DNA from: Palsa-892 sp963751615
Lineage (GTDB): Bacteria; Pseudomonadota; Alphaproteobacteria; Rhizobiales; Xanthobacteraceae
Direction of reading: 5' to 3'
NCBI GenBank assembly: GCA_963751615.1
Contig: CAVVVG010000005.1
Coordinates: 1,798,001-1,862,000 of the forward strand
Length of the DNA: 64,000 nucleotides
Below, in pieces: positions 17,460-26,855 of this stretch (positions are counted from its first letter, which is position 1; the number at the start of each line of letters is the position of its first letter). The position numbers and the translations under genes were made by a program. The notes below the pieces were generated by a model. The model did no database searches and was not told the origin of the DNA. It saw only the letters and a list, made by a program, of their open reading frames with translations.

Positions 17460-19118
17460 ATGAACCAAACCGATCTGGCGCCCCGGGAAAGCATGGAATT
17501 CGACGTTGTAATCGTGGGTGCGGGCCCCGCCGGTCTGGCTGCCGCAATCCGCATCAAGCAACTTTCACCCGAAACGACCGTCGTCGTGATGGAGAAGGGC
17601 TCGGAAGTTGGTGCACATATTTTGTCGGGCGCGGTGGTAGACCCGATCGGTATCGACAAATTGCTCCCAGATTGGCGGAAAGAAACCGACACGCCGTTCA
17701 AGACACCAGTCTCGGCCGACCGTTTCTATTGGCTGTTCAAAAAGACCGCGATCCGCTTGCCAAATTTTTTGCTGCCACCATTAATGTCGAACCACGGCAA
17801 TTTCATCGTCTCGCTCGGCAATGTCTGCCGTTGGCTTGCGAAAAAAGCGGAAGCCTTGGGCGTAGAGATTTATCCGGGCTTTGCTGCCGCGGAGGTACTG
17901 TTCAATGACAAGGGCGCGGTTGAGGGCGTCGCGACCGGCGACATGGGCATTGCAAAAAATGGCGAGCCCCGTTCCAATTTCACCCGCGGTGTCGAACTGC
18001 ACGGAAAATATACGCTGTTCGCTGAGGGCGCACGCGGCTCATTGTCGAAGCAATTGATGGCGCGCTACGGCCTTGCCGATGGCCGCGATCCGCAGAAATT
18101 CGGCATTGGTCTCAAAGAAATTTGGACGGTCGCGCCCGAAAAGCATAAGCCCGGTCTCGTGCAACACTCCTTTGGTTGGCCACTCGACAACAGAACCGGC
18201 GGCGGGTCGTTTCTCTATCATTTTGAGGACAATCAGGTTGCAGTCGGCTTCGTCGTGCATCTAAACTATTCAAACCCATACATCTCGCCGTTCGAAGAAT
18301 TCCAGCGCTTCAAGCAGCATCCGGCAGTGCGTCCGACCTTCGAGGGTGGCAAGCGCATCTGTTACGGGGCCCGCGCAATCAGCGAAGGCGGCTGGCAGTC
18401 GGTGCCAAAACTTGTATTTCCTGGTGGAGCACTGGTCGGCTGCGCCGCGGGCTTCCTAAATGTGCCGCGCATCAAGGGTTCACATACTGCGATGCTCTCC
18501 GGAATGCAGGCAGCGGAGCAGATTGCAGCAGCGCTGAAAGCAGGCCGCGCCAATGATGAGCTTTCGGAATATGAAAATTCATGGCGCATGAGCGAAATCG
18601 GCCGCGAACTCAAAAAAGTCCGCAATGTGAAGCCGTTCTGGTCGCGCTTCGGGCTAGTGATCGGGTTTGCGTTTGCGGGTTTGGATATGTGGACGAATAC
18701 ATTCGGCTTTTCGCTGTTCGGAACGCTGAGGCACGGAAAGCCAGATTCGAAGACGCTTGCGCCCGCCGCTAAGTTTACACCGATCCAGTATCCGAAGCCT
18801 GACGGCGTAATTTCCTTCGATAAGCTGTCCTCGGTATTTCTGTCGAACACCAATCACGAGGAAGACCAGCCGCCGCATCTGCGTGTCGCGAACCTAAATT
18901 TACAAAAAACATCCGAATACGATGTCTATGCCGGACCCTCGGCGCGCTATTGCCCGGCTGGAGTGTATGAATGGGTTGAAGAGCCCACGGGTCCTCGTTT
19001 TCAGATCAATGCGCAAAACTGCGTCCACTGCAAAACCTGCGATATCAAGGATCCAAACGGCAATATCACTTGGGTGCCGCCGGAAGGCGGCGGCGGGCCG
19101 AACTATCCGAATATGTGA
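17460..19118 (+). CDS. Electron transfer flavoprotein-ubiquinone oxidoreductase
   Basis: Passes electrons from reduced ETF, made by acyl-CoA and amine dehydrogenases, to membrane ubiquinone. I use ATG 17460 (MNQTDLAPRE) since AGAGGAAACC is a fitting ribosome binding site; upstream in-frame starts exist. The 552-residue protein has the FAD dinucleotide motif VGAGPAGL at 19-26, and the C-terminal [4Fe-4S] ferredoxin-like motif with C-P-A-G-V and NCVHCKTCDIKDP. An acyl-CoA dehydrogenase that could feed it lies at 57350. A terminator follows the gene. Confidence 0.95.
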   Translation: MNQTDLAPRESMEFDVVIVGAGPAGLAAAIRIKQLSPETTVVVMEKGSEVGAHILSGAVVDPIGIDKLLPDWRKETDTPFKTPVSADRFYWLFKKTAIRLPNFLLPPLMSNHGNFIVSLGNVCRWLAKKAEALGVEIYPGFAAAEVLFNDKGAVEGVATGDMGIAKNGEPRSNFTRGVELHGKYTLFAEGARGSLSKQLMARYGLADGRDPQKFGIGLKEIWTVAPEKHKPGLVQHSFGWPLDNRTGGGSFLYHFEDNQVAVGFVVHLNYSNPYISPFEEFQRFKQHPAVRPTFEGGKRICYGARAISEGGWQSVPKLVFPGGALVGCAAGFLNVPRIKGSHTAMLSGMQAAEQIAAALKAGRANDELSEYENSWRMSEIGRELKKVRNVKPFWSRFGLVIGFAFAGLDMWTNTFGFSLFGTLRHGKPDSKTLAPAAKFTPIQYPKPDGVISFDKLSSVFLSNTNHEEDQPPHLRVANLNLQKTSEYDVYAGPSARYCPAGVYEWVEEPTGPRFQINAQNCVHCKTCDIKDPNGNITWVPPEGGGGPNYPNM

Positions 19119-19169
19119 CGCCAAGATAAGTCATCCCCAGGCTTCATCCTGGATTCCAAAAACAAACAA

Positions 19170-19205
19170 GAACCCCGGCCGCAAAACCGGGATTTTTTAT
19201 TTTTC
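19170..19205 (+). terminator. Rho-independent terminator after ETF-QO
   Basis: CCCGG (19174-19178) and CCGGG (19187-19191) form a hairpin with a short A-rich loop, followed by ATTTTTTATTTTT. It lies 55 bases after the stop at 19118 and ends that transcript. Confidence 0.8.
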
Positions 19206-19317
19206 AAAGTCACAATACGCAGACAGCGGATTTGTTTGATGAGGGTGTCTGCCGTTTGCGTTTAGCAAATATAGAGTGGAGACGTGAGACTAAGTTTGCA
19301 TTAGAATATCCGCGAAC

Positions 19318-19587
19318 TTAGCGGCCGTATTTTCCGATAGCTTCGTTCCACCAATAGAGAAATCCGCAGGTCCAAGCTTCAGGAGTAGTGAGTTCTTTCT
19401 TGCGCCGCCAATTTTTAACCACCGCGGCCGCTACAATGTCGGCGGGGCAAATAACTATCCACCACGGCGTCGTTCTACTGAAAACAGGAGCCGCCGGCGC
19501 GACACCGACTTCCTGAGCAAGACCAACCGATGGTGACAGCGCCATAACTGCTGTCAGCGCGAGTGCGAAGATTTTCGATTTTTGCAT
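19318..19587 (-). CDS. Small exported hypothetical protein
   Basis: An 89-residue protein from ATG 19587, with a G-rich ribosome binding site directly upstream. It starts with a clear signal peptide (MQKSKIFALALTAVMALS, cleavage near GLAQ-E). The mature part has PWWIVICPADIV, then NWRRKKELTTPEAWTCGFLYWW with two cysteines. The pattern of a hydrophobic patch followed by ELTTPEAWTCG recalls short uncharacterised rhizobial proteins, but I do not recognise a named family. Monocistronic. Confidence 0.6.
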   Translation of the reverse strand: MQKSKIFALALTAVMALSPSVGLAQEVGVAPAAPVFSRTTPWWIVICPADIVAAAVVKNWRRKKELTTPEAWTCGFLYWWNEAIGKYGR

Positions 19588-19757
19588 ATCCCCCCCATTT
19601 TTTGATCGAATTGTACCAACTAGATCCCTAAGCCCGCGGTTGAATTTATCGCTTTGATGTTTCAATATTCAAGTGCCTTGATAAGAACCAATGTGAATAA
19701 TTCCGTGGTTGGCGGCGCTAAGCGCTGCAAACGCCTGCACATCAACAGGATCGTTTC

Positions 19758-20618
19758 ATGATCGGAGAGGCGCTAGAAGCGATCCGGCACTGGCTGTCGT
19801 CCAATACCGACATTGTCTGGTTTCTTGGCTATTGGATATTTCTCGCGCTGCTTGCCGGTCTTGAGACGATAATTCCTGCATTTCATCAGCCAGCACAGCG
19901 GCAGCTACGCTGGCCTACGAACATCGGCCTCGGCATCGTGAATATGATGCTTGCTACCCTCGTGCCGGTATCGGCAGTGTGGGGTGCGCGATGGGCCGAG
20001 AACAAAGGAATGGGCTTGCTAAACGCCATAAACGTCTCGTGGTGGGTAGCAGTGATAATCACCTTCGCGGTCGCGAGCCTCGCCGGTTTCGCTGTTCATA
20101 TGCTTACGCACAAAGCTCCGCTGCTTTGGCGGCTGCATCGAATTCACCATTCCGATACGCATCTCGACGTCTCAACGACGCTACGCTCGCACCCGGCGGA
20201 GGTCGTGCTGCTGTTTTTCACCACGGTGCCTCTCGCTATCGTTTTCGGACTCGATGCGCGGGCGCTGGCCGCTTATGAGGGTATCCACGGGATCATCGGT
20301 CTTGTTTCTCATGCAAACCTGCGCCTGCCCGAGCGCCTCGACCGCTCGCTGCGCTGGCTTTTCGTTACGCCCAACATGCATTGCCTGCATCATTCTTCGT
20401 ATCAGCCGGAGACGGACAGCAATTACGGCCAAGTTTTCTCGGTTTGGGACCGTCTGTTCGGAACCTATTCCGCCGCGCCGAAAGCCGGATACGACGCCAT
20501 GCAGTTCGGACTTGAGGAAATCCGCGATGGCCGTGCTTCCGACATTGTGTGGCAGCTCAAGTCACCCGCGTTGCGGATTGAGCGCATGACGCAAAGCAGT
20601 CCAAATTACCGAAGCTAG
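19758..20618 (+). CDS. Sterol desaturase / fatty acid hydroxylase family protein
   Basis: Integral-membrane di-iron oxygenase family (FA_hydroxylase). The 286-residue protein has several membrane helices and the histidine clusters H114-MLT-H118, H127-RI-H130-H131, and later a pair around HANLRLP and NMHCLHH, which together form the metal site. The substrate (lipid, carotenoid or sterol-like) is not evident. It is followed after 50 bases by an NTF2-fold gene on the same strand. Confidence 0.88.
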   Translation: MIGEALEAIRHWLSSNTDIVWFLGYWIFLALLAGLETIIPAFHQPAQRQLRWPTNIGLGIVNMMLATLVPVSAVWGARWAENKGMGLLNAINVSWWVAVIITFAVASLAGFAVHMLTHKAPLLWRLHRIHHSDTHLDVSTTLRSHPAEVVLLFFTTVPLAIVFGLDARALAAYEGIHGIIGLVSHANLRLPERLDRSLRWLFVTPNMHCLHHSSYQPETDSNYGQVFSVWDRLFGTYSAAPKAGYDAMQFGLEEIRDGRASDIVWQLKSPALRIERMTQSSPNYRS

Positions 20619-20668
20619 TAACGAGGCCCAATGTTTGCGACCAGATTCACGCAACGAATGGATCCCCC

Positions 20669-21088
20669 ATGAGCCTCTCTCCCGCCGCTCAAAAATCGCT
20701 CGCTAAATGGTACGCGATGGTAGCGAAAAATGATTTCAGCGATCTGCCCTCCATTGTTGCAGAGGATGCAATTTTTCGCTCGCCTGTCGCTTTCACACCG
20801 TATCCGGGGCGCGACCTTGTTTGCGTAGTGTTGCGTGCAGCGGCGAGTGTCTTCGAGGATTTCAATTATCACCGTGTAATGATGGATGGCGAAAATGCGA
20901 TTTTGGAGTTCAGCGCACATATCGGCGACGTGCAACTGAAAGCTGTCGATATCATTCGGTTCAATACGGCCGGTGAAATTGTGGAATTTGAAGTGATGGT
21001 ACGCCCGGCAAAGGGACTAATGGCGCTTGGCAATGCAATGGCCACAAAAGTCGGGCCGCAGGTGAAAGCTGCGCTTTCACACGGCTGA
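20669..21088 (+). CDS. NTF2-like (SnoaL-fold) protein
   Basis: A 139-residue soluble protein with the cone-shaped NTF2/SnoaL pattern: N-terminal helix WYAMVAKNDFSDLPSIVAED, then AIFRSPVAFTPYPG, central helix and alternating strands ending EIVEFEVMVRP. This fold serves as small-molecule isomerase, hydrolase or scaffold, so the function cannot be set. It follows the sterol-desaturase-like gene and may share its transcript. Confidence 0.7.
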   Translation: MSLSPAAQKSLAKWYAMVAKNDFSDLPSIVAEDAIFRSPVAFTPYPGRDLVCVVLRAAASVFEDFNYHRVMMDGENAILEFSAHIGDVQLKAVDIIRFNTAGEIVEFEVMVRPAKGLMALGNAMATKVGPQVKAALSHG

Positions 21089-21308
21089 CATTAGACCGTC
21101 GGACATTCCCTATAAATCATCAAATCAACAGAAAGTTTCCGAAATCGATAATAATTCAACGAGTATTGCACTTTCGGCGAGAGTCCAGCTTCAACGGTCA
21201 GGCCCTTTGCCCAATGCGGACCTTGCAATGGGCAACAATGCCCGCAACATTCGTTTCGTGCGCGGCTGATTCGCCAGCATTGGCTGTGCAATACCTGAGG
21301 TCATTGAA

Positions 21309-21785
21309 ATGCTGCTCGATCTTCGGGTCGTGCTCGTTGCGAGTCTGGCGACCGTCCTTCTCCTGATTGCAGGGTTCGGACTGATCGCTGGTTTTCGCAC
21401 GTCGATTAAACCGTCAATCGGTTTTACGGTTGGTGGGCCGCCCTTGGCGCAGGCCACTCAGCCGCCTGTCAATTTGCAGCCCGCAGCCCGCTCGAAGGAA
21501 GTCATCGGCTCAATCACCGATGTCCCGGCAGTCAATTCTGGGTCGGTTCAATCACCGCCACCTGCGCCTAATCTTAAGAAGGACGTAAACGTTGTCCCAC
21601 AGAATCGCTCGACATTGACGGATGCCGACACGGTTGCGGCGCCGGATCCAATCGGGGCAGTGATCAAAGCCGATCAGGCGAACCGAAATGTCAAGGTGAA
21701 GAAGAAGGTCGTGCGCAGGGCGCCCCCGCCGACACAAAGCCGTCCGAGCAATTCGTTTTCGATCTTCGGTAATCAAAACAACTAG
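21309..21785 (+). CDS. Single-pass membrane hypothetical protein, proline-rich
   Basis: A 158-residue protein with an N-terminal membrane helix (VVLVASLATVLLLIAGFGLI) and a long low-complexity Pro/Ala/Gln region, then a basic C-terminus (KVKKKVVRRAPPP). A GAGG ribosome binding site precedes ATG 21309. Topology suggests a periplasmic tail. No family is recognised. It converges on the SleB-type hydrolase gene, 23 bases apart. Confidence 0.6.
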   Translation: MLLDLRVVLVASLATVLLLIAGFGLIAGFRTSIKPSIGFTVGGPPLAQATQPPVNLQPAARSKEVIGSITDVPAVNSGSVQSPPPAPNLKKDVNVVPQNRSTLTDADTVAAPDPIGAVIKADQANRNVKVKKKVVRRAPPPTQSRPSNSFSIFGNQNN

Positions 21786-21808
21786 TAGCTCTGTCACCGC
21801 AATAAGAA

Positions 21809-23014
21809 TCAGCCTTCCCACGCCTTCGGACGATAGAACGTGTGCACACCAATCCGGTGAATCTTTCGCATCTCGCGGATCCAGTCGGGATGTACCCAAT
21901 AAGCGTGATAATGAGTCGCCTTGCCAACTTGGTCGAGCCAGAGCTTGCCATCGAGCATATCGTGAGAAATTTGCTTTGCCTGCTCCCACATGTCGGGCTC
22001 GTCAACTTTCAGCCTTTTTCCCTCGCAGGCAAACGTGAACTGACAGGCGAGATAGCGATTCGCGTTTTGGTAAACTACGCTGCAAATATCATTGGGATAA
22101 AAACCAGAAAATGCTCGGTTGACGACGACTTGTGCGACCGCGGTTTGGCCCTCTTTTACTTCGCCGCGACTTTCGAAATAGATTGCGTCGGCAAGGCACT
22201 TCTCAGCCTTCACAAGCGCCGGGCCTATTAACCCGAGCCGTTCGGCCGGGCTCTTGGGGCGCGCTTCTTCGCCCGTGACTTCGCCCTTGGCGGCGATGGT
22301 GGTTGAACCTTCAGTCGGTGCCGTGCCCGGCAATGAAACAAGAGCGACATCGCGATGCTGAAAGGTGAGAGGCGGCATGCCCGTCGGATCGTCGCCAAAG
22401 AACAGCCGCGTGAAACGATAAATGCCGAAAGAACCGGCGGGCGGCAGCCCTACTGCGCGTACGAGACTGCCAGCACGATCGGCGCGCGGCTCATCTTCCT
22501 CATTCGGAACCGTCGGATGTATCTCCAATGACATTGCGACATCGTGTTGCGAGGAGCTAACCGCCGCATCTGTGCCCGTTGCATCCACGGAAGTTACGGT
22601 GCGCGTCGGTACCGCTGCGACATTGATGGCTAGCCGATTGCCTTTGCCTGCGCGGTTGATCACTGTTGTTTGCGGCTCTTCGTATTCACTAGAAACACCG
22701 GTGACCGAAGCATTGCCAGGAATCGAGCCGGTAATATCGAGATCGCTGTCTCGATCCGCGCGTACTGCCACACGGATTGGCTCGGGTAATTCCGGAAGCG
22801 CGAAAAGAGCAGGGCGCGGCAACGAAAAGGTTGCTGTTCGCAAAGCCGAAAAGGAAAGAAGAAAACCAGCGCCTCGCTCGATCGGAAGCGGCCGATAGGT
22901 CAAAAGGCTTGCTAAATCCTGGGGAGCGATCTGGCCAGGGCTCGCCAAAAACAGGGCGAGTACAGCACCAAAGTAGACAGCAAAACGATGCCGCCGGATA
23001 CCCAACGCAACCAT
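21809..23014 (-). CDS. SleB-type cell wall hydrolase (Hydrolase_2)
   Basis: Peptidoglycan hydrolase resembling spore cortex-lytic enzyme SleB and its rhizobial homologues. The 401-residue protein has an N-terminal membrane or signal helix (FAVYFGAVLALFLASPG), about 200 residues of low-complexity linker, and the C-terminal Hydrolase_2 domain from about 275 with the catalytic glutamate in CLADAIYFESRGE, then VAQVVVNRAF, and THYHAYWVHPDW. It probably remodels the wall during growth or division. Confidence 0.9.
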   Translation of the reverse strand: MVALGIRRHRFAVYFGAVLALFLASPGQIAPQDLASLLTYRPLPIERGAGFLLSFSALRTATFSLPRPALFALPELPEPIRVAVRADRDSDLDITGSIPGNASVTGVSSEYEEPQTTVINRAGKGNRLAINVAAVPTRTVTSVDATGTDAAVSSSQHDVAMSLEIHPTVPNEEDEPRADRAGSLVRAVGLPPAGSFGIYRFTRLFFGDDPTGMPPLTFQHRDVALVSLPGTAPTEGSTTIAAKGEVTGEEARPKSPAERLGLIGPALVKAEKCLADAIYFESRGEVKEGQTAVAQVVVNRAFSGFYPNDICSVVYQNANRYLACQFTFACEGKRLKVDEPDMWEQAKQISHDMLDGKLWLDQVGKATHYHAYWVHPDWIREMRKIHRIGVHTFYRPKAWEG

Positions 23015-23189
23015 TGAACGCCCACCCTACGCAACGCTACAAACCGCACCCTCCACCCCTCCCCGGAGTTGAGGGCGAGCACATTCAAAAATTATCGCTG
23101 GCTTAACGTTGAAGTTAGGTTAACGCAGCAGCCATGGCTGTTTAAGGGCGGCAAAAACGTTTCAGCCAAACCGTTTCCTCGCAAGCGCC

Positions 23190-23468
23190 TCAAAAAAGCC
23201 GTGCGGGAGAACCGACAAGAATAGGAATGCCCGCCATCAGTGCAATGCCGAAAAGTAGACCGAGCACTCGCGAAAAATTGGAGATTCTGAAGCCGGGCAC
23301 ACCACCTTTGACCATAACGAGAGCCGCTTCGAATAGGGCCATCGCGATCAGTACCCAAAAATAGGGAGGTATCCAGAAGTTTTGTGCGTCCGGTCTGAAA
23401 ATGAGTATCGCGGCGCCGATCAAGCCGATGGCCGCACAAAAAGCGATGAAAGCGCGGTCGATTGACAT
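23190..23468 (-). CDS. Small membrane protein of unknown function
   Basis: From ATG 23468 (MSIDRAFIAF) the product has 92 residues with three hydrophobic segments (AFIAFCAAIGLIGAAILIF, PYFWVLIAMALFEAALVM, VLGLLFGIALMAGIPILVG). It lies upstream of the cell wall hydrolase on the same strand with 175 bases between. No family is recognised. The ribosome binding site is weak; a longer start at 23528 would overlap the TRAP operon terminator and is less likely. Confidence 0.55.
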   Translation of the reverse strand: MSIDRAFIAFCAAIGLIGAAILIFRPDAQNFWIPPYFWVLIAMALFEAALVMVKGGVPGFRISNFSRVLGLLFGIALMAGIPILVGSPARLF

Positions 23469-23511
23469 ACAGAAAGTCTGACAGAAAAATATTTGGTGGC
23501 CAAGCTGTTCA

Positions 23512-23541
23512 GCCAAGAAAAGCCCCATCGCAACGGGGCTT
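23512..23541 (-). terminator. Rho-independent terminator of the TRAP-TAXI operon
   Basis: On the minus strand AAGCCCC and GGGGCTT (23541-23535 and 23526-23520) form a 7-bp stem with an 8-base loop, followed by TTTCTT. It lies 30 bases beyond the TAXI protein stop. Confidence 0.75.
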
Positions 23542-23570
23542 CAAAGTAAATCGATGCTTTGCATGACGGA

Positions 23571-24542
23571 CTAGAAGCTCAGGCCGCGCTCCTTGAAGTA
23601 CTTGATCGCACCTGGATGATAGGGAATCGGCGTGTTGTCCTTTTTCTGTGTGTCCAATACGAAGCTTTCCGCTTCGCGGTGTACGGCGACCAGTTCTGGC
23701 TTCTTGTCGAAGATCAGCTTTACGATGTTATAGGCCATCTCGTCGGACATTTTGTCGTCTGTGACGAGAATATTCCAGACATCGGCGTTCGCGTTGTCTT
23801 TGTTCTGACCGGGATAGGATCCAGCCTTGATCACATCCTTGGTATAAAGATTGCCGTATTTTTTGCTCAACACATCCACGGCATCGGCATGATCGATGAG
23901 TTTTATCTTCGTCCCGGGCGTCGCGGCGAGATCGGTAACACCTGCGGTGGGAATGCCGCCGACCCAGAAGAAGGCGTCGATCTTCCGATCCTTGATTGCA
24001 TTCACGGATTCGGCCACCGAAAGCCGCTCACGTTTCATGTCCTTGTCTTTGTCGAGCCCTACGGCCTCGATTAGGCGGAAGGCCATCACTTCTGTGGCGC
24101 TGCCCGGAGCGCCGGTCGATACCCGTTTGCCTTTGAGATCGGTCATTTTTTCGATTCCGGTAGCCTCGATCGTCACGACATGCATGCGGTTCGGATAAAG
24201 CACCATCAGAGTGCGGAGCGGCACCTTTCCGCTTGTGAATTTATCCTGGCCATTGAAGGCATCGAGGGCGGCATCTGCCATGGAGAAACCGACTTCGCTC
24301 TGGCCACTACCGATTAATTTCAGGTTGTCGACGGAACCGCCGGTAACCTCGGCGGTTGCCTGCGTGCCCGGCATATATTTTGAAATTACATTCGCGAGCG
24401 CACCGCCTAGCGGGTAATAGACGCCGCCGGTTCCGCCGGTTCCGATCGCAATCGTCTTTTGTTGAGCCATCGCGGCGCCCAGGACAAACGCGCTGCCGAG
24501 AGCCAGTGATACGATCGCGGATGCTTTCGAAAGTTTTTTCAT
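23571..24542 (-). CDS. TAXI-family TRAP transporter solute-binding protein
   Basis: Periplasmic receptor of a tripartite ATP-independent transporter. The 323-residue protein has a signal peptide (ALGSAFVLGAAMAQQ) and the TAXI signature IAIGTGGTGGVYYPLGGALANVI, then TGGSVDNLKLIGSG and PGSATEVMAFRL. TAXI receptors bind organic acids such as glutamate or 2-oxoglutarate, but the ligand here is not evident. Its ATG overlaps the permease stop (ATGA), so the permease is first and translation is coupled. Confidence 0.93.
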   Translation of the reverse strand: MKKLSKASAIVSLALGSAFVLGAAMAQQKTIAIGTGGTGGVYYPLGGALANVISKYMPGTQATAEVTGGSVDNLKLIGSGQSEVGFSMADAALDAFNGQDKFTSGKVPLRTLMVLYPNRMHVVTIEATGIEKMTDLKGKRVSTGAPGSATEVMAFRLIEAVGLDKDKDMKRERLSVAESVNAIKDRKIDAFFWVGGIPTAGVTDLAATPGTKIKLIDHADAVDVLSKKYGNLYTKDVIKAGSYPGQNKDNANADVWNILVTDDKMSDEMAYNIVKLIFDKKPELVAVHREAESFVLDTQKKDNTPIPYHPGAIKYFKERGLSF

Positions 24543-26587
24543 TGTTTTCTTCCTACCCGCGCGGGCGCCTTCGAGGGATTACCCCAATATTTTTGCTTTA
24601 GCAGCAAAGCCGCGCCCATCGCTAGCCCGAAGGGAGCGGGCGAGGGAAAGTCGTAACCGGTAATGGCTTCGGCTAATGCTTCAAGCAAGCTCGGAAATAC
24701 GAGGAGCAATCCGGCGATGAGCCAAAGGAAACGCTCCCACATTGCGGTGCGATGCAGTGCCCAATTTTGCGCCGCGACAGCAAGCGCCGCGAGTCCGATC
24801 GTCGTCTTGAACGTGACCCAGACGATGTTGAGGATCGTTCCATCCTTGGGAATTTTCAGCAGGATTCCGACGCCGTCGGGATCGAGCACAAAGACGAACG
24901 GAACAAGAAACGCGGGCAGCGTGTATTTCCAGGCTTGCATCGTCGTTTTGTAAGGATCGCCGCCGGTAATGGCCGCCGCCGCGAACGGGGACAACGCGGT
25001 CGGAGGAGAGACCTCCGACAGCACCGCGTAGTAGAAGATAAACATATGCGCCGCGAAATCCGGCACACCGAGTTTGATCAGTGCCGGTGCGGTAATGACC
25101 GCGCAGATGATGTACGAAGCCGTGACCGGCACAGCCAGACCGATCACCCAAACGATCAATGCCGTATAGATTGCCGTCAGCAGCAAGCTGCCGCCGGCAT
25201 AATCAATCACAATCGACGAGAATTTAAGGCCGAGTCCTGTCAGCGTGACAACACCGACGATAATGCCAGCGGATGCACAAGTCGTTGCGGCCGTAAGAAC
25301 ACCGATCGAACCATCGGCAAGTGCTTTCACGAGCTTTTTTGGGACGAGCGCTGTTTCGCGCGTGAGGAAGCTGGTAGCAAAAGCCAGTGCGGTCGACCAG
25401 AATACCGCGAGTGAAGACGAATAACCGAGTAACATGAAAACAATGATCGCGATCAGCGATGTAAAGTGGAACCAATAGCGCCGTGTCATATGCCAGAGTG
25501 TCATCTCTGGCGTGTAGGGTACCATCTGTGCGCCGAAACGGTGCGCATCGAGCTCGACCATGATAAGAAGCGAGAAATAGTAGAGACAGGTCGGGATGGT
25601 CGCCATCCAGATCACTTCAAGATAACTGATCTTCAAAAATTCAGCGATCAGGAACGCGGCCGCCCCTAGAACGGGCGGCGAGAGAATAGCGCCCAAACCG
25701 CCAGCAGCAAGCAATCCCCCGGCTGCATTTTTTTCGAAACCCGCGCGCGCCAACATCGGATAGGCAACGGCACCGATGGTAACCGTTGTCGCAACTCCGG
25801 AACCCGATGGCCCGCCGAGCAGAAACGAGGAGAGCACTACTGTGCGCCCCGCGCTATTCGGTTTATTGCCCATCAGGCCGAGCGAGAAATCGATGAAAAA
25901 TTTTCCGGCGCCAGAATGCGCGAGAAAAGCACCGTAAATCGTAAACAAAATAATCAAAGTCGCCGATACATCGACGGGCGACCCGAATATACCTTCGAGG
26001 GTAATGAAAAGGTGGCCGACGAGGCGCGAAAAATCGTAGCCCCGATGTGTCCATGGCACAGGTAAATACGGTCCGGCCATTGCATAGATGACGAACAAGA
26101 CACAGATAATTGGCACGATGATGCCGGTAGTGCGCCTCGTTGCCTCGAGGAGAATAAGAATAAAAATAACCCCAAGGACAACGTCCATGCGATTCGGGAC
26201 CGGTGCGCGATCAGTGAAATCGTCGCCGCCCATCAGCGCGTAAACGAGAATGCCGACGGCCGTAAGTCCGATCAACACATCCCACCAGCGGATGCGGTTG
26301 CGGAAACGCGGTGCCATCGGGAACAGCAGGAAACAGAGTAACATCACAAATGCTACGTGCGTGTAGCGCAGCTGCTGCGTTGGAACGATGTCATACGCGG
26401 CATAAAGGTGGAAAAGGGTCATCACGACGGCGATAGTCGTGACGATTGTGCCGGCCCAACCCGAAAGCCGGTTTGCTGCCCCTTCTTCTTCCTCGACGAA
26501 AGCCTCAGCCCTTTTTAGCGCCTCTTCCGATACCCCAGTGACGACCGCGGGCCCCCCTTCCGAGGTGAGTTTCGGCGTGTCCGTCAT
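24539..26587 (-). CDS. TRAP transporter permease, fused 4TM/12TM subunits
   Basis: Inner-membrane permease that couples uptake of an organic acid to an ion gradient together with the TAXI receptor. ATG 26587 (MTDTPKLTSE) is the likely start, giving 682 residues. An N-terminal DctQ-like four-helix part (about 45-140) is fused to a DctM-like part with family segments FGSPVDVSATLIILFTIYG, LLGGPSGSGVATTVTIGAV and SEVSPPTALSPFAAAAITGG. This fused layout is usual for TAXI systems. Confidence 0.93.
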   Translation of the reverse strand: MTDTPKLTSEGGPAVVTGVSEEALKRAEAFVEEEEGAANRLSGWAGTIVTTIAVVMTLFHLYAAYDIVPTQQLRYTHVAFVMLLCFLLFPMAPRFRNRIRWWDVLIGLTAVGILVYALMGGDDFTDRAPVPNRMDVVLGVIFILILLEATRRTTGIIVPIICVLFVIYAMAGPYLPVPWTHRGYDFSRLVGHLFITLEGIFGSPVDVSATLIILFTIYGAFLAHSGAGKFFIDFSLGLMGNKPNSAGRTVVLSSFLLGGPSGSGVATTVTIGAVAYPMLARAGFEKNAAGGLLAAGGLGAILSPPVLGAAAFLIAEFLKISYLEVIWMATIPTCLYYFSLLIMVELDAHRFGAQMVPYTPEMTLWHMTRRYWFHFTSLIAIIVFMLLGYSSSLAVFWSTALAFATSFLTRETALVPKKLVKALADGSIGVLTAATTCASAGIIVGVVTLTGLGLKFSSIVIDYAGGSLLLTAIYTALIVWVIGLAVPVTASYIICAVITAPALIKLGVPDFAAHMFIFYYAVLSEVSPPTALSPFAAAAITGGDPYKTTMQAWKYTLPAFLVPFVFVLDPDGVGILLKIPKDGTILNIVWVTFKTTIGLAALAVAAQNWALHRTAMWERFLWLIAGLLLVFPSLLEALAEAITGYDFPSPAPFGLAMGAALLLKQKYWGNPSKAPARVGRKQ

Positions 26588-26855
26588 TTTTTGTATTCCC
26601 CAACTGACTTTGGATTGGCCCAGTTTTGCTGGCCCCAAGCGGCGTCTTTTTCGTCAATGCAACCCCGTTTAACGGTATCGCCCTGACAGACAAAAAGCAA
26701 AACGTTGCACTTGGGAGATGTTCGGCAGGTGTGCAAAATAGACCAACGCTTCTGCTCGCACGTGCTCGATGCTTCGCACGCTGTCCAAGCGAACGTCACA
26801 GACCTCCGAACGAGGTCGAGGGCTTCCTGTAGAAAGTCGTCATCTGATCCCAAGA

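Noticed and set aside
23100..23128. Two TTAAC motifs before the SleB-type hydrolase gene that resemble a CtrA site
   Set aside because: The spacing (17 bases from start to start) does not fit TTAA-N7-TTAA; only a partial, weak match exists on the minus strand.
26588..26855. Possible promoter and small frame between the TRAP permease gene and ppdK
   Set aside because: A TTGCTT motif with 17 bases to TACCGT is a poor match to the consensus, and the frames there have no ribosome binding site; nothing else is visible in this gap.
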